64,000 bases of DNA from Halomonas rhizosphaerae. GTDB lineage: Bacteria; Pseudomonadota; Gammaproteobacteria; Pseudomonadales; Halomonadaceae. The notes under the pieces are model-generated. The model was not told the origin of the DNA and made no database searches. It saw only the letters and a program-made list of their open reading frames with translations. Made by a program: the position numbers and the translations under genes. Below are positions 51,250 to 62,141 of the stretch, in pieces; the first letter of the stretch is position 1; each line of letters opens with the position of its first letter. The stretch is from positions 1-64,000 of the forward strand of contig NZ_JASCQP010000026.1 of assembly GCF_030010555.1 (NCBI RefSeq), given 5' to 3'.

Positions 51250-53000
51250 CGGGAGGTCTCCAGGGTCGAGGTGTCACCCTCCGGCAGGCCCAGTTCCCGG
51301 GCCTTGAGCAGGCGACGCATGATCTTGCCGCTGCGGGTCCTGGGCAGCGAGGCCTGGATCTCGATCTCCTTGGGTGCCACCGCCGGGCCAAGGCGCTTGC
51401 GGGCGAAGCCGAGCAGTTCGCGGCGCAGCGCCTCGTCGGGCGCATGGCCCGGCTTCAGGGCCACGAAGGCCTTGACGATCTCGCCGATCACCGGGTCGGG
51501 CTTGCCGATCACCCCGACCTCGGCCACCGCCGGGTGCTCCATCAGCGCCGATTCCACCTCGAAGGGGCCGATCAGGTGGCCGGCGGACTTGATCATGTCG
51601 TCGACGCGGCCCACGAACCAGAAGTAGCCCTCGGGGTCGCGGCGGGCCAGATCGCCGGTGAGGTACCAGTCGCCGACGAAACAGCGCCGGTAGCGCGCCT
51701 CCTCGTGCAGGTAGGTGCGGAACATCGAGGGCCAGCCGACGCGCAGGGCGAGCTCGCCCTCCTCGTCGTGGTGGGTCACCCGCTCGACGCCGCCGTCGGG
51801 CAGGTGGCGCAGCACGGCGGCCTCGATGCCGGGCAGCGGCTTGCCCATGGCGCCGGGGCGGATGTCCATGCAGGCGAAGTTGGCGATCATGATGCCGCCC
51901 GTCTCGGTCTGCCACCAGTTGTCGTGGATCGGCAGCCCGAAGGCCTCCACGCCCCAGTGCACGGCCTGGGGGTTGAGCGGCTCGCCGACGCTGGCGATGA
52001 AGCGCAGCGAGGGATAGGCGCGGGTACGGGCCCGCTCCGAGCCGCCCTTCATCATCATCCGCACCGCGGTGGGGGCGGTGTACCAGACGCTGATCGCCTC
52101 CTCGTCGAGGATCCGGTACCAGCGCTCGGCGTCGAACTCCGCCTCGTCGACGACCAGGGTGGCACCGAGGGAGAGCGGGGCGATGATGCCGTAGGAGGTG
52201 CCGGTCACCCAGCCGGGGTCGGCCGTGCACCAGAAGACATCGCCCGCGCGCAGGTCGAGGGCGAAGCGGGCGGTGGCGTGGTGGGCGACCACCGCCTGGT
52301 GGACGTGGAGCGCCCCCTTGGGCGTGCCGGTGGTGCCGCTGGTGAAGTGCAGCAGGGCCGGCTGCTCGGGATCCGTGGCCGGGATCGCATAGTCGGGCGA
52401 GGCCGCCTCGAGCAACGGGCCGAGCTCCCGGGTGCCCTCGGGCAACGCCAGGTCGTCGTCGCGGACCACCAGCACGTGCTCGAGGCTCACTAGCCGGTCG
52501 CGGATCGGGGCCACCTTGCGACGGTAGAGGCTGGTGGTGGTCACCAGCACCCGCCCCTCGCCGAGCGTCATCCGCGTCGCGATGGGCTCGGGGCCGAAGG
52601 CGGAGAACAGCGGGGTGACCACGGCACCGTGCTTCAGTGCCCCGAGCACCGCCAGGTAGAGCTCGGGAATACGTCCGGCGAGCAGGAAGACGCCAGCCCC
52701 GTGGGCCACACCCAACGCATCGAGCACGTTGGCGAAGCGGGCGCTGAGCTCGGCCAGCTCACGGTAGCGGATCTCGCGTCGGGCCCCCGCCTTGCCGAGC
52801 CAGCGGATCGCGGTGCGCTCGCCGGTCTCGCCGGTGGCGTGGCGATCCACCGCCTCATGGGCGATGTTCAACCCGCCTTCGCCGGGCAGGCCGTCGAGCC
52901 AGGTCCGCGCCTCGTCCCAGGAGAAGCCGGCACAGGCCGACGGGTAATCGGCCAGTACCGCCTCCCGGGCCTCGCGGCGGCTCTTGCGGAGTATCTCCAT
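51246..53000 (-). CDS. Acetyl/acyl-CoA synthetase, AcsA type
   Basis: A 584-residue AMP-forming ligase. The P-loop is [19 protein letters not shown], followed by [15 protein letters not shown], the Asp of YLTGDLA and the C-terminal catalytic Lys in [13 protein letters not shown]. The overall sequence is closest to AcsA-type acetate-CoA ligases and not the longer Acs. It activates acetate or a short carboxylate with ATP and CoA. It heads the operon with E1 alpha, E1 beta, E2 and ACP; all junctions overlap or are short. ATG at 53000 was chosen by comparison with the family start. Confidence 0.92.
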   Translation of the reverse strand: MEILRKSRREAREAVLADYPSACAGFSWDEARTWLDGLPGEGGLNIAHEAVDRHATGETGERTAIRWLGKAGARREIRYRELAELSARFANVLDALGVAHGAGVFLLAGRIPELYLAVLGALKHGAVVTPLFSAFGPEPIATRMTLGEGRVLVTTTSLYRRKVAPIRDRLVSLEHVLVVRDDDLALPEGTRELGPLLEAASPDYAIPATDPEQPALLHFTSGTTGTPKGALHVHQAVVAHHATARFALDLRAGDVFWCTADPGWVTGTSYGIIAPLSLGATLVVDEAEFDAERWYRILDEEAISVWYTAPTAVRMMMKGGSERARTRAYPSLRFIASVGEPLNPQAVHWGVEAFGLPIHDNWWQTETGGIMIANFACMDIRPGAMGKPLPGIEAAVLRHLPDGGVERVTHHDEEGELALRVGWPSMFRTYLHEEARYRRCFVGDWYLTGDLARRDPEGYFWFVGRVDDMIKSAGHLIGPFEVESALMEHPAVAEVGVIGKPDPVIGEIVKAFVALKPGHAPDEALRRELLGFARKRLGPAVAPKEIEIQASLPRTRSGKIMRRLLKARELGLPEGDTSTLETSR

Positions 53001-53227
53001 GCGCGGCGACCTCGTGGCGTCATGTCTCCCCAGCATAGTCCCCGGGCATGGCTCCGCCCGCCTTCCCTGGCCTCGGCTTGATCCGGGACAAGCGCCGCAC
53101 GGATCGCATGGCCGGTGGCGAGGGAACAGCTATAACTACACTGAAGGCAGGGGAGGGGCATGCCCCTCTCGTCGCGTCCCGGTGCCGTCCGGTGCCGGTC
53201 AGTCCATACCCTGCAGTGGAGGGTGTC

Positions 53228-53449
53228 ATGACACAGACCGTTACGGCTGCCTATGGCAGCATCGACAAGGCCGCCAACGCCTTCGACGAGCTGATTTCCG
53301 AGGGCTTTCCCCGGGAGAAGCTGTACCTCGACAAGGAGACCAACGAGGTCAAGGTGATCGTCCCCGAAACGTCGCAGCCGGAGGCGGAAGAGATCCTCAA
53401 TCGCCACGGACCCGACGAGGTCAGGGCCCTGCCCTTCGAGGACACCTAG
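53228..53449 (+). CDS. Small hypothetical protein, possible stress-protein fold
   Basis: A 73-residue protein starting MTQTVTAAYGSIDKAANAF, with an apparent beta-alpha-beta layout (FDELISEGFPREKLYLDK, EVKVIVPE) like the general stress protein YflT/17M N-terminal region. The match is weak. GGAGGGTGTC before the ATG gives a strong ribosome-binding site. It lies 60 bases upstream of the TIR-STAND gene on the same strand and could be cotranscribed with it. Confidence 0.65.
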   Translation: MTQTVTAAYGSIDKAANAFDELISEGFPREKLYLDKETNEVKVIVPETSQPEAEEILNRHGPDEVRALPFEDT

Positions 53450-53509
53450 ACGGCCGAGTCCCCCCGGCGCCGGGGAGCATTGCCCGGCGCTGAGGTTAGA
53501 GGCTAGGCG

Positions 53510-56500
53510 ATGAGTACCCTTTTCATCAGCCACAGCAGTCACGATGCCTCGTCGGCGAGGGAGATGGCGGCCTGGCTGCAGCAGCAGGGGCACCACTCCT
53601 TCTTTCTGGACTTTGATCCCGAACTCGGCATTCCTCCCGGGCGCGACTGGGAGGCCGAGCTTTACCGGCACCTGCGCGCCTGCCAGGCACTGATCGTGCT
53701 GTGCAGCGAGTCGGCCATGACCTCCTGCTGGTGCCTCGCCGAGCTGAGCCATGCCCGCGCCCTCGGCAAGCGGATCTTCCCGGTGCGCATCGCGCCCTGC
53801 ACCCTGCGTCCTCAGCTGGCCGAGCTGCAGGTGATCGACCTGACCAGGGAGCCCGAGCTGGGCTACCAGCGGCTGGGCCGTGAACTGACCAGCGTGTTCG
53901 ACTGGGATCGCAGTCGCCCTCCCTACCCCGGCCTGATGGCCTTCCAGGAGGTGGATGCCGCCATCTTCTTCGGCCGTGACGCCGAGATCCAGCAGTCGAT
54001 GGACCGTCTCCATCAGCTGCGCGACTTCGGCGGGCCGCGTCTGCTGCTGTTTCTGGGGGCGTCGGGCAGCGGCAAGTCGTCGCTGGTACGTGCTGGCCTC
54101 ATGCCTCGGTTGCGAAACGTTCCCGATGCCTGGACGGTGATCGGCCCGATTCGCCCCCGCGACCGGCCCCTGGACGAGCTGGCGGTGCAGCTCGAGCACG
54201 GACTGACCGCGGCCGGGGTGGAGGTCGGGACACTGCCGGCACTGGCGACCCTGACCGAGGCGGATCCCCGCGCCTTGAGCGAGCTGCAGCACGCGCTGCG
54301 ACGATTTCCCGGCAGGGCCCACTCGACCCTGGTGCTGGTCATCGACCAGCTCGAGGAGCTGTTGTCGAGCTCGGCCCAGGCCGAGCAGTTCATGCGCATC
54401 GTACGCCCCGTGCTGCAGGACACCAGTGCTCCCGTGCTGTGTATCGCCACCCTGCGCTCGGACTTCCTCGGCGCCCTCCAGGAGCATCCCGCCTGGCGTG
54501 ACCTCTCCCTGGTTCCGGTGACCGTGGAGCCGCTGTCGGTGGAGGGGTTCTCGGCGGTCATCGAGGGGCCGGCGGAGCTCGCCGGGCTCGAGCTCGAGCC
54601 CGGTCTGGTCCGGGCGATGGTGGCGGATACCGCCACCCAGGATGCCTTGCCGCTGCTGGCCTTCACCCTGCGCGAACTCTGGGAAACGGGAGGGGCCGAC
54701 GGACGCCTCACCCTGGCCGAGTACCGGGACCGTCTTGGCGGCTTGCACGGCTCGGTGGCCAAGGCCGCCGAGGCGGTGCTCGCCGCCGCCGCGCCCTCCC
54801 GTGAGCAGCGGCGGGCCCTGCGAGCGGCCCTGTTCGATCTGGTTCGGCTGGACGAGGAGGGACGCTTCACGCGGCAGGTGGTGCCCTGGGCGACGCTGCC
54901 CGCCTCGAGCCATCCTCTGCTCGAGCGTTTCGTCCAGGCTCGCCTACTGATTGCCGGCAGCGATCACGGGGTGCGTACCCTGGAGGTCGCCCATGAGGCG
55001 CTGTTCCGGGTCTGGCGTCGGCTCAACCGCTGGCTGGAGGCCAATCGAGGGGCGCTGCGGACGCGGGATGCACTGCGTCGCGCCGCCCGCGAGTGGGAGG
55101 CGGCCGGACGCCCCGGCGAGCTGCTGGTCCACCGGGGCAGTCGCCTGGAAGGCGCCCTGGCGCTCACCACGGCGGCCTCCTTCACCCTCGATGACATCGA
55201 GGTCCGCTACCTCCAGGCGTGCCGCCGGCGGGAGCGGCTGAAGCGTGCCTGGATCACCGCGGCCTGGCTCTCCCTGCTGTCGGCGGTCGTCGGTCTGTCC
55301 TGGCTGGCCTGGTCGTTGCACCAGCAGGAGCGGTTCACCCGGCAGGGGCTGGCCGACCTGCACTGGGCCAATGGGGTGAGCGCCCGCGACCGTGATGCGC
55401 GCCCTCTCAAGGCGAGCCACCACTTCATGCAGGTCGCGGAGCTGGCGCTGGACCCGCAGCGCGGCGCGAGCGCTTACTGGGCCGGCACCTGGCCGGGGAG
55501 CGGGCCTCGGCTGGCGGGCGCGGCGGATCTGGGGCCAGTTCTGCTGATGGCCGACTTCGAGGCCGGCGACGTCGCCGGGGACGCCGTGCGCCTGTGGAGT
55601 GGCGCCGGCGCCAGCCAGGTCTGGTCCTGGGACGATGCTGCCGCGACGCCCGCCCTGTCTGCGGGGCGACGTTGGATACAGACCTTTTCCCCGGGAGGGC
55701 AGCGCTGGGCGCACCGGTTCGTCCTCCATGGCGACAACGGTCAGGCCGAGATTCGCGACCGGCGCAGCGGTGCCCTGCTGGCCGAACTTCCGCCGGCGGT
55801 GGACAGGGTGTGGATCGGCGGCACCGACGAGACCACGGCGGTGACCACGACCCCGGCCGGCGACACCCGGGTCTGGAACCTGGCCAGTGGCCAATCGCTG
55901 CGGGGCTGGCGCGATGCCGCCGGCCTCGCCGGCGTGGCCATCTCGCCGGATGGGGCGCGCCTGTTGATCTGGACCCGAGGCGGGGAGGCCGTGGTCTGGC
56001 ACGTCGATGACGCCAGGGTCGAGGCGCGCCATGGAGGTGATGTCGTCGGCGGGGCGCTCGGACGCCGGCCGCACGAGGTCGTGCTCTGGAACCACAATGG
56101 CCGGCTGTGGCTGCCCGGGATGTCGGACTTCGCGCCGGCCGCGGCCGAGGGGGGGCGCTGCAGCCCGAGGGCCATCGGGGCCCGGTTCCTCGACGCCCAG
56201 CGTCGCCTGCTGGTCTGGAACCATGGCGCCTGCGGCACCGCGCGACTGTGGGATCTCGAGGGCCAGCGCTCCGTCGGCACGGTGATCCGGCACAAGGACG
56301 AGCTCGACCCTCCCGTGCTGCAGGGGGGGCGCCTCGTCACCTGGAGCTCGGCAAGTGGGCCTGCCCGCCTCTGGGACACAGGGACCGGCGAGCCGGTGGC
56401 GACCCTCGACGGCCCCGTGGCCGGTGCTCGCTTCTTCCGCGATGATGCCCTGCTGACCTGGGGCGGGAGCGACGTCCGGCTCTGGTCGAGCCACGACGGC

Positions 56501-57772
56501 GAGTCGCTGGGGCTGCCGATACGGCATGCGTCGCGGGTCAGGGAGGCCTTCATCAGCGAGGACGGACAGCGCCTGCTCAGCTGGGGAGGCGATGGCAGCC
56601 TGCGCCTCTGGCAGCTGCCTTCCCGCCGGACCGCGAAGATGCTGCAGTTACCGGCGGTCGTGCTCGATGCCACGCTGGTGGCGGGCGAGGAGACGGTGAG
56701 GGCCGTCACCCTGGACGGGCGGCTGCACGTCTGGCCGACGGCCATCGACGCGGCGCCGGAGGAACGCCCGCTTGATCCGAAGGCCGTGTATGCCGCATTT
56801 GCCCCCGGCGGGCACCGCCTCCTGACCGCGGGTGCCGATGGCGAGGTGCGCCTCTGGAGCTGGGAGGAGGGGGACTTCCGTGCGCTGGCCGCGCCCGGCG
56901 GGACACGGGGTGAAGATCCGCTGGCCGGCGTGGCGTGGAGTCCCGACGCCGACCGGCTGCTGTTCTGGGGCACCCAGGGCTGTACCGCCTGGCTGTGGCG
57001 GGTCGGCAGTGCTCGCACGGTGGCGATCGCGCACGGCGACGACGTGGAATGCCGCCTGCGTGGCGCGGCCTTCGCAGGTGGCCAGGGGCTGCTGACCTGG
57101 GGGGAGGATCGCCGCCTGGGGCTGTGGGACCTCGGGTCACCGGCGCCGCCGGCGCCCCTCGTCGAGGGCGTGCTGGTCCGCCATGCCGAGCTCGATGGCG
57201 AACGGCTGCTGGTCGCCAGCGACGATGGTGTCGTGCGCCTCGTTGCCTGGCCGGACATCGGCAACGACGAGATGGCCTTCCCTCACGAGGACGTCCAGGG
57301 AGCCCGGCGGCACGCCGGAACCGACAGGCTGCTGAGCTGGGGAGGCGCAACTGTGCGGATCTGGGAGGCCGACAGCAGCACCCTGCTCGCGTCCCTGGCC
57401 CACGATGGCGACGTCGCCGGCGCCGCGTTCACGCCCGACGGGGAACGGGTCCTCAGCTGGCAGCGCCGAGGCGGCCTGCGGCTCTGGGACACGATCAGCG
57501 GGCATCCGCTGACACCCGCCTTGCAGGGCGCGGGCCACTCTCCGCCGGCGATCGATGTCGACTTCACGGCGAGGGAGCATCGATTGCTGGTCACCTCGGG
57601 CGAGCGTGTCACCCTCTGGCAGCTGCCGCCGGTGGTGGCGCCGCCGCAACGGCCGGCCCTGCGTCAGCAGCGATCGACCGGTACCCGGCTCACCTCGACG
57701 GGGGAGGTGGAGGTGCTGTCCGCAGCGGCCTGGCGGGGACTCTCGACCGAGCTCGCACCACCCGATGACTGA
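53510..57772 (+). CDS. TIR-STAND NTPase-TM-WD40 sensor protein
   Basis: A 1420-residue multidomain protein. Residues 1-130 form a TIR domain (LFISHSSHDA, WCLAELSHARALG with probable NADase Glu78). Residues about 138-570 are an nSTAND1-type NTPase: entry PPYPGLMAFQEVDAAIFFGR, P-loop GASGSGKSS (183-191), Walker B VLVIDQLEELL (Asp279), then a helical region. A single hydrophobic helix (580-602) precedes about 14-16 degenerate WD40 repeats (about 640-1400) with W-x-x-G and RLW signatures, enough for two seven-blade propellers. In known STAND proteins the repeats sense a ligand and the NTPase oligomerises the effector. Here the effector would consume or convert NAD. The gene lies with a small upstream ORF and convergent membrane genes. 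Confidence 0.92.
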   Translation: MSTLFISHSSHDASSAREMAAWLQQQGHHSFFLDFDPELGIPPGRDWEAELYRHLRACQALIVLCSESAMTSCWCLAELSHARALGKRIFPVRIAPCTLRPQLAELQVIDLTREPELGYQRLGRELTSVFDWDRSRPPYPGLMAFQEVDAAIFFGRDAEIQQSMDRLHQLRDFGGPRLLLFLGASGSGKSSLVRAGLMPRLRNVPDAWTVIGPIRPRDRPLDELAVQLEHGLTAAGVEVGTLPALATLTEADPRALSELQHALRRFPGRAHSTLVLVIDQLEELLSSSAQAEQFMRIVRPVLQDTSAPVLCIATLRSDFLGALQEHPAWRDLSLVPVTVEPLSVEGFSAVIEGPAELAGLELEPGLVRAMVADTATQDALPLLAFTLRELWETGGADGRLTLAEYRDRLGGLHGSVAKAAEAVLAAAAPSREQRRALRAALFDLVRLDEEGRFTRQVVPWATLPASSHPLLERFVQARLLIAGSDHGVRTLEVAHEALFRVWRRLNRWLEANRGALRTRDALRRAAREWEAAGRPGELLVHRGSRLEGALALTTAASFTLDDIEVRYLQACRRRERLKRAWITAAWLSLLSAVVGLSWLAWSLHQQERFTRQGLADLHWANGVSARDRDARPLKASHHFMQVAELALDPQRGASAYWAGTWPGSGPRLAGAADLGPVLLMADFEAGDVAGDAVRLWSGAGASQVWSWDDAAATPALSAGRRWIQTFSPGGQRWAHRFVLHGDNGQAEIRDRRSGALLAELPPAVDRVWIGGTDETTAVTTTPAGDTRVWNLASGQSLRGWRDAAGLAGVAISPDGARLLIWTRGGEAVVWHVDDARVEARHGGDVVGGALGRRPHEVVLWNHNGRLWLPGMSDFAPAAAEGGRCSPRAIGARFLDAQRRLLVWNHGACGTARLWDLEGQRSVGTVIRHKDELDPPVLQGGRLVTWSSASGPARLWDTGTGEPVATLDGPVAGARFFRDDALLTWGGSDVRLWSSHDGESLGLPIRHASRVREAFISEDGQRLLSWGGDGSLRLWQLPSRRTAKMLQLPAVVLDATLVAGEETVRAVTLDGRLHVWPTAIDAAPEERPLDPKAVYAAFAPGGHRLLTAGADGEVRLWSWEEGDFRALAAPGGTRGEDPLAGVAWSPDADRLLFWGTQGCTAWLWRVGSARTVAIAHGDDVECRLRGAAFAGGQGLLTWGEDRRLGLWDLGSPAPPAPLVEGVLVRHAELDGERLLVASDDGVVRLVAWPDIGNDEMAFPHEDVQGARRHAGTDRLLSWGGATVRIWEADSSTLLASLAHDGDVAGAAFTPDGERVLSWQRRGGLRLWDTISGHPLTPALQGAGHSPPAIDVDFTAREHRLLVTSGERVTLWQLPPVVAPPQRPALRQQRSTGTRLTSTGEVEVLSAAAWRGLSTELAPPDD

Positions 57773-57798
57773 CGGCCGGCGGACCCGGGGGCGGTCCC

Positions 57799-58836
57799 TC
57801 AGGGCGAGACGTCGACACGCGAGTCCGACCAGACGGTGAGCCAGCCGCGTGTCGGTGCCCAGGCGCGAATCTTCAGGCGATGCGTTCCCGCGGAGATTCG
57901 CTGTCCGGCGTCGCGCCCATCCCACTGTTGCGGTTCGATACTGCGTCCGGCGCTCACCCCGCCGTCGATAGGCTCCTCGTCGACGAAGAAGTGGCGCTCG
58001 CCGTCCTCGGCCGGTTCCACGCGCATGAAGTCGGCCATGACACTGGGGAAGTCGGAGCGCGAGAAGAACCGATAGGAGGCCTGCTCGCGAGCCTGGGCTC
58101 GAATCAGACGCGGCAGGAACGTCACCTCCTCGATGGCCACCGAGCCCACGGCGCGGGGGCCGCAGCCGAGGGCAAGCACGCGGAACGAGGGGGCGGTCTG
58201 CTTGCCGCTCGAGTCGGTGGCGGTCACGGCGATGGCGGCGGGGCGCTCGCTGTCGCCGAAGGCCGGCGGCAGCTGGAACTGCAGGCGATGGTGGCCCGTC
58301 TCGTACGCTCCAAAGGGGAAGCGCAGGGTGTAGATATCGGGTACCCCCCGGGCACTGATGCGCAGGGTGACGATGACCGGCTCGTCATGGGCGAAGTCCA
58401 GCACGAATGGCCAATTACCCTGCACCAGGCCGATGGCCGCGAAGGCGCTGGTGTTGTATATGGGGGCGAACTCCGGACCCTGCTGCTGCAGGTTCACCTG
58501 CTTGTCGCGCTCGTCCGCGGTGGGTCGCTTCGCAGCCTGACGGCGCTCCCGCAGCCAGCGAACCAGCAGCACCGTCGCCGCGGTGCCGGCCACGATCGCC
58601 GGTACCGTCCAGTCGCTGCCGCCACCCCCTCCCGAGTCCCTGGTGGTGTCCGGTTCATCCTGAGGGATGATGTCGTCGGGAGAGACGTCGTCCTGGCTGC
58701 TGCTGTCGTCGGGGATGGTGGGAAGGCGTTGGCCGGTCCAGTCCTGCGCCGTGGCCAGCGGTGAGACAGCCAGCGCGGCAGCAAGCAGGCAGGCGAGAAA
58801 TCGCGTCCACCGGTGATGTCCCGTGTTGATGGTCAT
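57799..58836 (-). CDS. Membrane-anchored beta-rich extracytoplasmic protein, unknown
   Basis: A 345-residue protein. A signal peptide (about 1-36, ending SPLATAQ) is followed by an acidic, Ser/Gly-rich segment. A hydrophobic helix (about 80-98; VPAIVAGTAATVLLVRW) and basic residues come next, then a beta-rich part with two sandwich-like halves (about 120-235 and 240-345). No named family recognised. The topology is unusual: either the signal is uncleaved and the beta part is cytoplasmic, or the second helix is short and the beta part periplasmic. It follows the glycine-zipper lipoprotein gene by ten bases and converges on the TIR-STAND gene with 26 bases between stops. Confidence 0.7.
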   Translation of the reverse strand: MTINTGHHRWTRFLACLLAAALAVSPLATAQDWTGQRLPTIPDDSSSQDDVSPDDIIPQDEPDTTRDSGGGGGSDWTVPAIVAGTAATVLLVRWLRERRQAAKRPTADERDKQVNLQQQGPEFAPIYNTSAFAAIGLVQGNWPFVLDFAHDEPVIVTLRISARGVPDIYTLRFPFGAYETGHHRLQFQLPPAFGDSERPAAIAVTATDSSGKQTAPSFRVLALGCGPRAVGSVAIEEVTFLPRLIRAQAREQASYRFFSRSDFPSVMADFMRVEPAEDGERHFFVDEEPIDGGVSAGRSIEPQQWDGRDAGQRISAGTHRLKIRAWAPTRGWLTVWSDSRVDVSP

Positions 58837-58846
58837 GAGCACACAC

Positions 58847-59323
58847 CTAGACGGTGGACCATGCCTGGTCGTCGGGGCGTCGGCAGGCCGTACCCTCGGT
58901 GCGGCGTGGCTCGCCGTCGACCACGACCTGCATCTCGAAGTGGCGACACTGCTGGTCACCCTTTGCGAAGGGGGACTGCGGCGTCATGGTGTAAACGTTG
59001 CCGGTCTCCGGGTTGCTCCAGCTGCGTGACTCGCCGGCCGGCGTCTCGTCGAGGACCGTACTCATTTCCTGGCGGTCCTCGCAGGTCATTCGCGCGCCGA
59101 TTTCCCGGCCGATCCAGGCCCCGAGTCCGGCACCCACGACGGTGGCGGCGGTTCGCCCGGTCCCACTGCCCAGCTGTGAGCCGATGACGCCACCGATGAC
59201 GGCGCCAAGCCCGGTGCTGATTCCTTCGCAACGGCTGGAGTCGACCGTCTGGCAACCGCCGAGCAGCAGGCTCAGCAGCATGATGAACACCACGCGCAAG
59301 GGAGTTGACAGGGAAAGTGCCAT
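58847..59323 (-). CDS. Glycine-zipper surface lipoprotein (17-kDa antigen-like)
   Basis: A 158-residue lipoprotein with lipobox LLLGGC (Cys about residue 24) and a Gly-rich 2TM-like zipper (GLGAVIGGVIGSQLGSGTGR through AGLGAWIGREIG). The C-terminal beta part (WSNPETGNVYTMTPQSPF, then CRHFEMQVVVDG) is that of the RT0821/17-kDa surface antigen family. The protein sits in the outer membrane or its inner leaflet; function is unknown. It is transcribed with the beta-rich protein gene downstream. Confidence 0.85.
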   Translation of the reverse strand: MALSLSTPLRVVFIMLLSLLLGGCQTVDSSRCEGISTGLGAVIGGVIGSQLGSGTGRTAATVVGAGLGAWIGREIGARMTCEDRQEMSTVLDETPAGESRSWSNPETGNVYTMTPQSPFAKGDQQCRHFEMQVVVDGEPRRTEGTACRRPDDQAWSTV

Positions 59324-59520
59324 GGCGGCCTCCCGTGGGGTGGCGGGCCTTCTGCGCGACGACTCGCCACCGTGATCACCGAAGCCTGACTGGAATGCCG
59401 GGGGCCGGCCTCATGCCCCTGTCAGCAGTATTGCACTCCCCTCGCACTTGCTCCATGTCGGATATGCCGGGCTGCTATCTTTGTCTTCAGGGGTGCCGTC
59501 GTACCCCATGGGCAGGGGCG

Positions 59521-60054
59521 ATGGCCAACGGAGGCGAGGTGGACGATCCCGATATCACCGGTGGCGTCGATGCACCGGGCGCCGAAGGTTCCCAGGCCGA
59601 CGCTGCCCTGCGCGAGCGCGCCGAGTGGCAACGCCTGGAAGACCAGCTCGCCTGGTATGGACAGCGCAGTCGACACTGTCGGCGTTGGCACAAGCGCCTG
59701 CGCGTGCTGCAGGTGGCCTTCGCCGCTACCATCCCGGTGCTCTCGATGGCCGATTCGCCGCTCGCCCGCTGGCTGACGGCAGTGCTCGGGGCCTCGATCG
59801 CGGTTCTCGAGGCCACCGAGCAGATCAACCAGTTCGGGCCGCTGTGGATCCAGTACCGTGGCACGGCCGAGCACCTGAAGCACGAGAAGTTCCTGCTGCT
59901 CGCCGGCGCGGGACCCTATCGTGATCTGGATCGCGCCGAGGCATTACGCCTGCTCGCGGAACGGGTGGAGGAGCGGGTGTCCAGCGAGCATGCCCGCTGG
60001 GTGCGTACCGCCGAGAAGAGCGTCGCTCTCCGCAAGGACGGCAAGCCGCTCTAG
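59521..60054 (+). CDS. DUF4231 two-TM protein (SLATT-like)
   Basis: A 177-residue protein. An acidic N terminus (1-30) and a basic helix (QRLEDQLAWYGQRSRHCRRW) lead to two adjacent membrane helices (about 62-79 and 84-100; AFAATIPVLSMA and VLGASIAVLEATEQIN), then a C-terminal helical domain with QYRGTAEHLKHEKFLLLAGAGPY, the conserved DUF4231 block. DUF4231 is related to SLATT membrane effectors found with nucleotide second-messenger systems. ATG at 59521 follows GGGCAGGGGCG. A GC-poor spacer with the dyad AATAGC-GG-GCTATT follows it. Confidence 0.86.
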   Translation: MANGGEVDDPDITGGVDAPGAEGSQADAALRERAEWQRLEDQLAWYGQRSRHCRRWHKRLRVLQVAFAATIPVLSMADSPLARWLTAVLGASIAVLEATEQINQFGPLWIQYRGTAEHLKHEKFLLLAGAGPYRDLDRAEALRLLAERVEERVSSEHARWVRTAEKSVALRKDGKPL

Positions 60055-60264
60055 GCGCCTGTCGGACTTAACGCTGATCTGCTGCGGCATCCGGTCTTTC
60101 GGCCAATTTCATTCGGTCTGATTTGTTAAATAGCGGGCTATTCGCCTCATCAGATCGATAAACTTGTCTCGAAATCCGAATCTCTCGCGACGATCGGTCC
60201 AATCCGACAGGCTCCCAGGGGCGTCGTCCCGGGGGCCACACCCGCTACCACCACCGGTGATGCC

Positions 60265-62133
<1,869 letters not shown>

Positions 62134-62141
62134 GCGGCGTG

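Noticed and set aside
53510..60054. Thoeris or a named Avs system
   Set aside because: No SLOG/SIR2 ThsA gene is present and Avs proteins carry TPR-type sensors rather than WD40 after a TM helix, so neither name fits.
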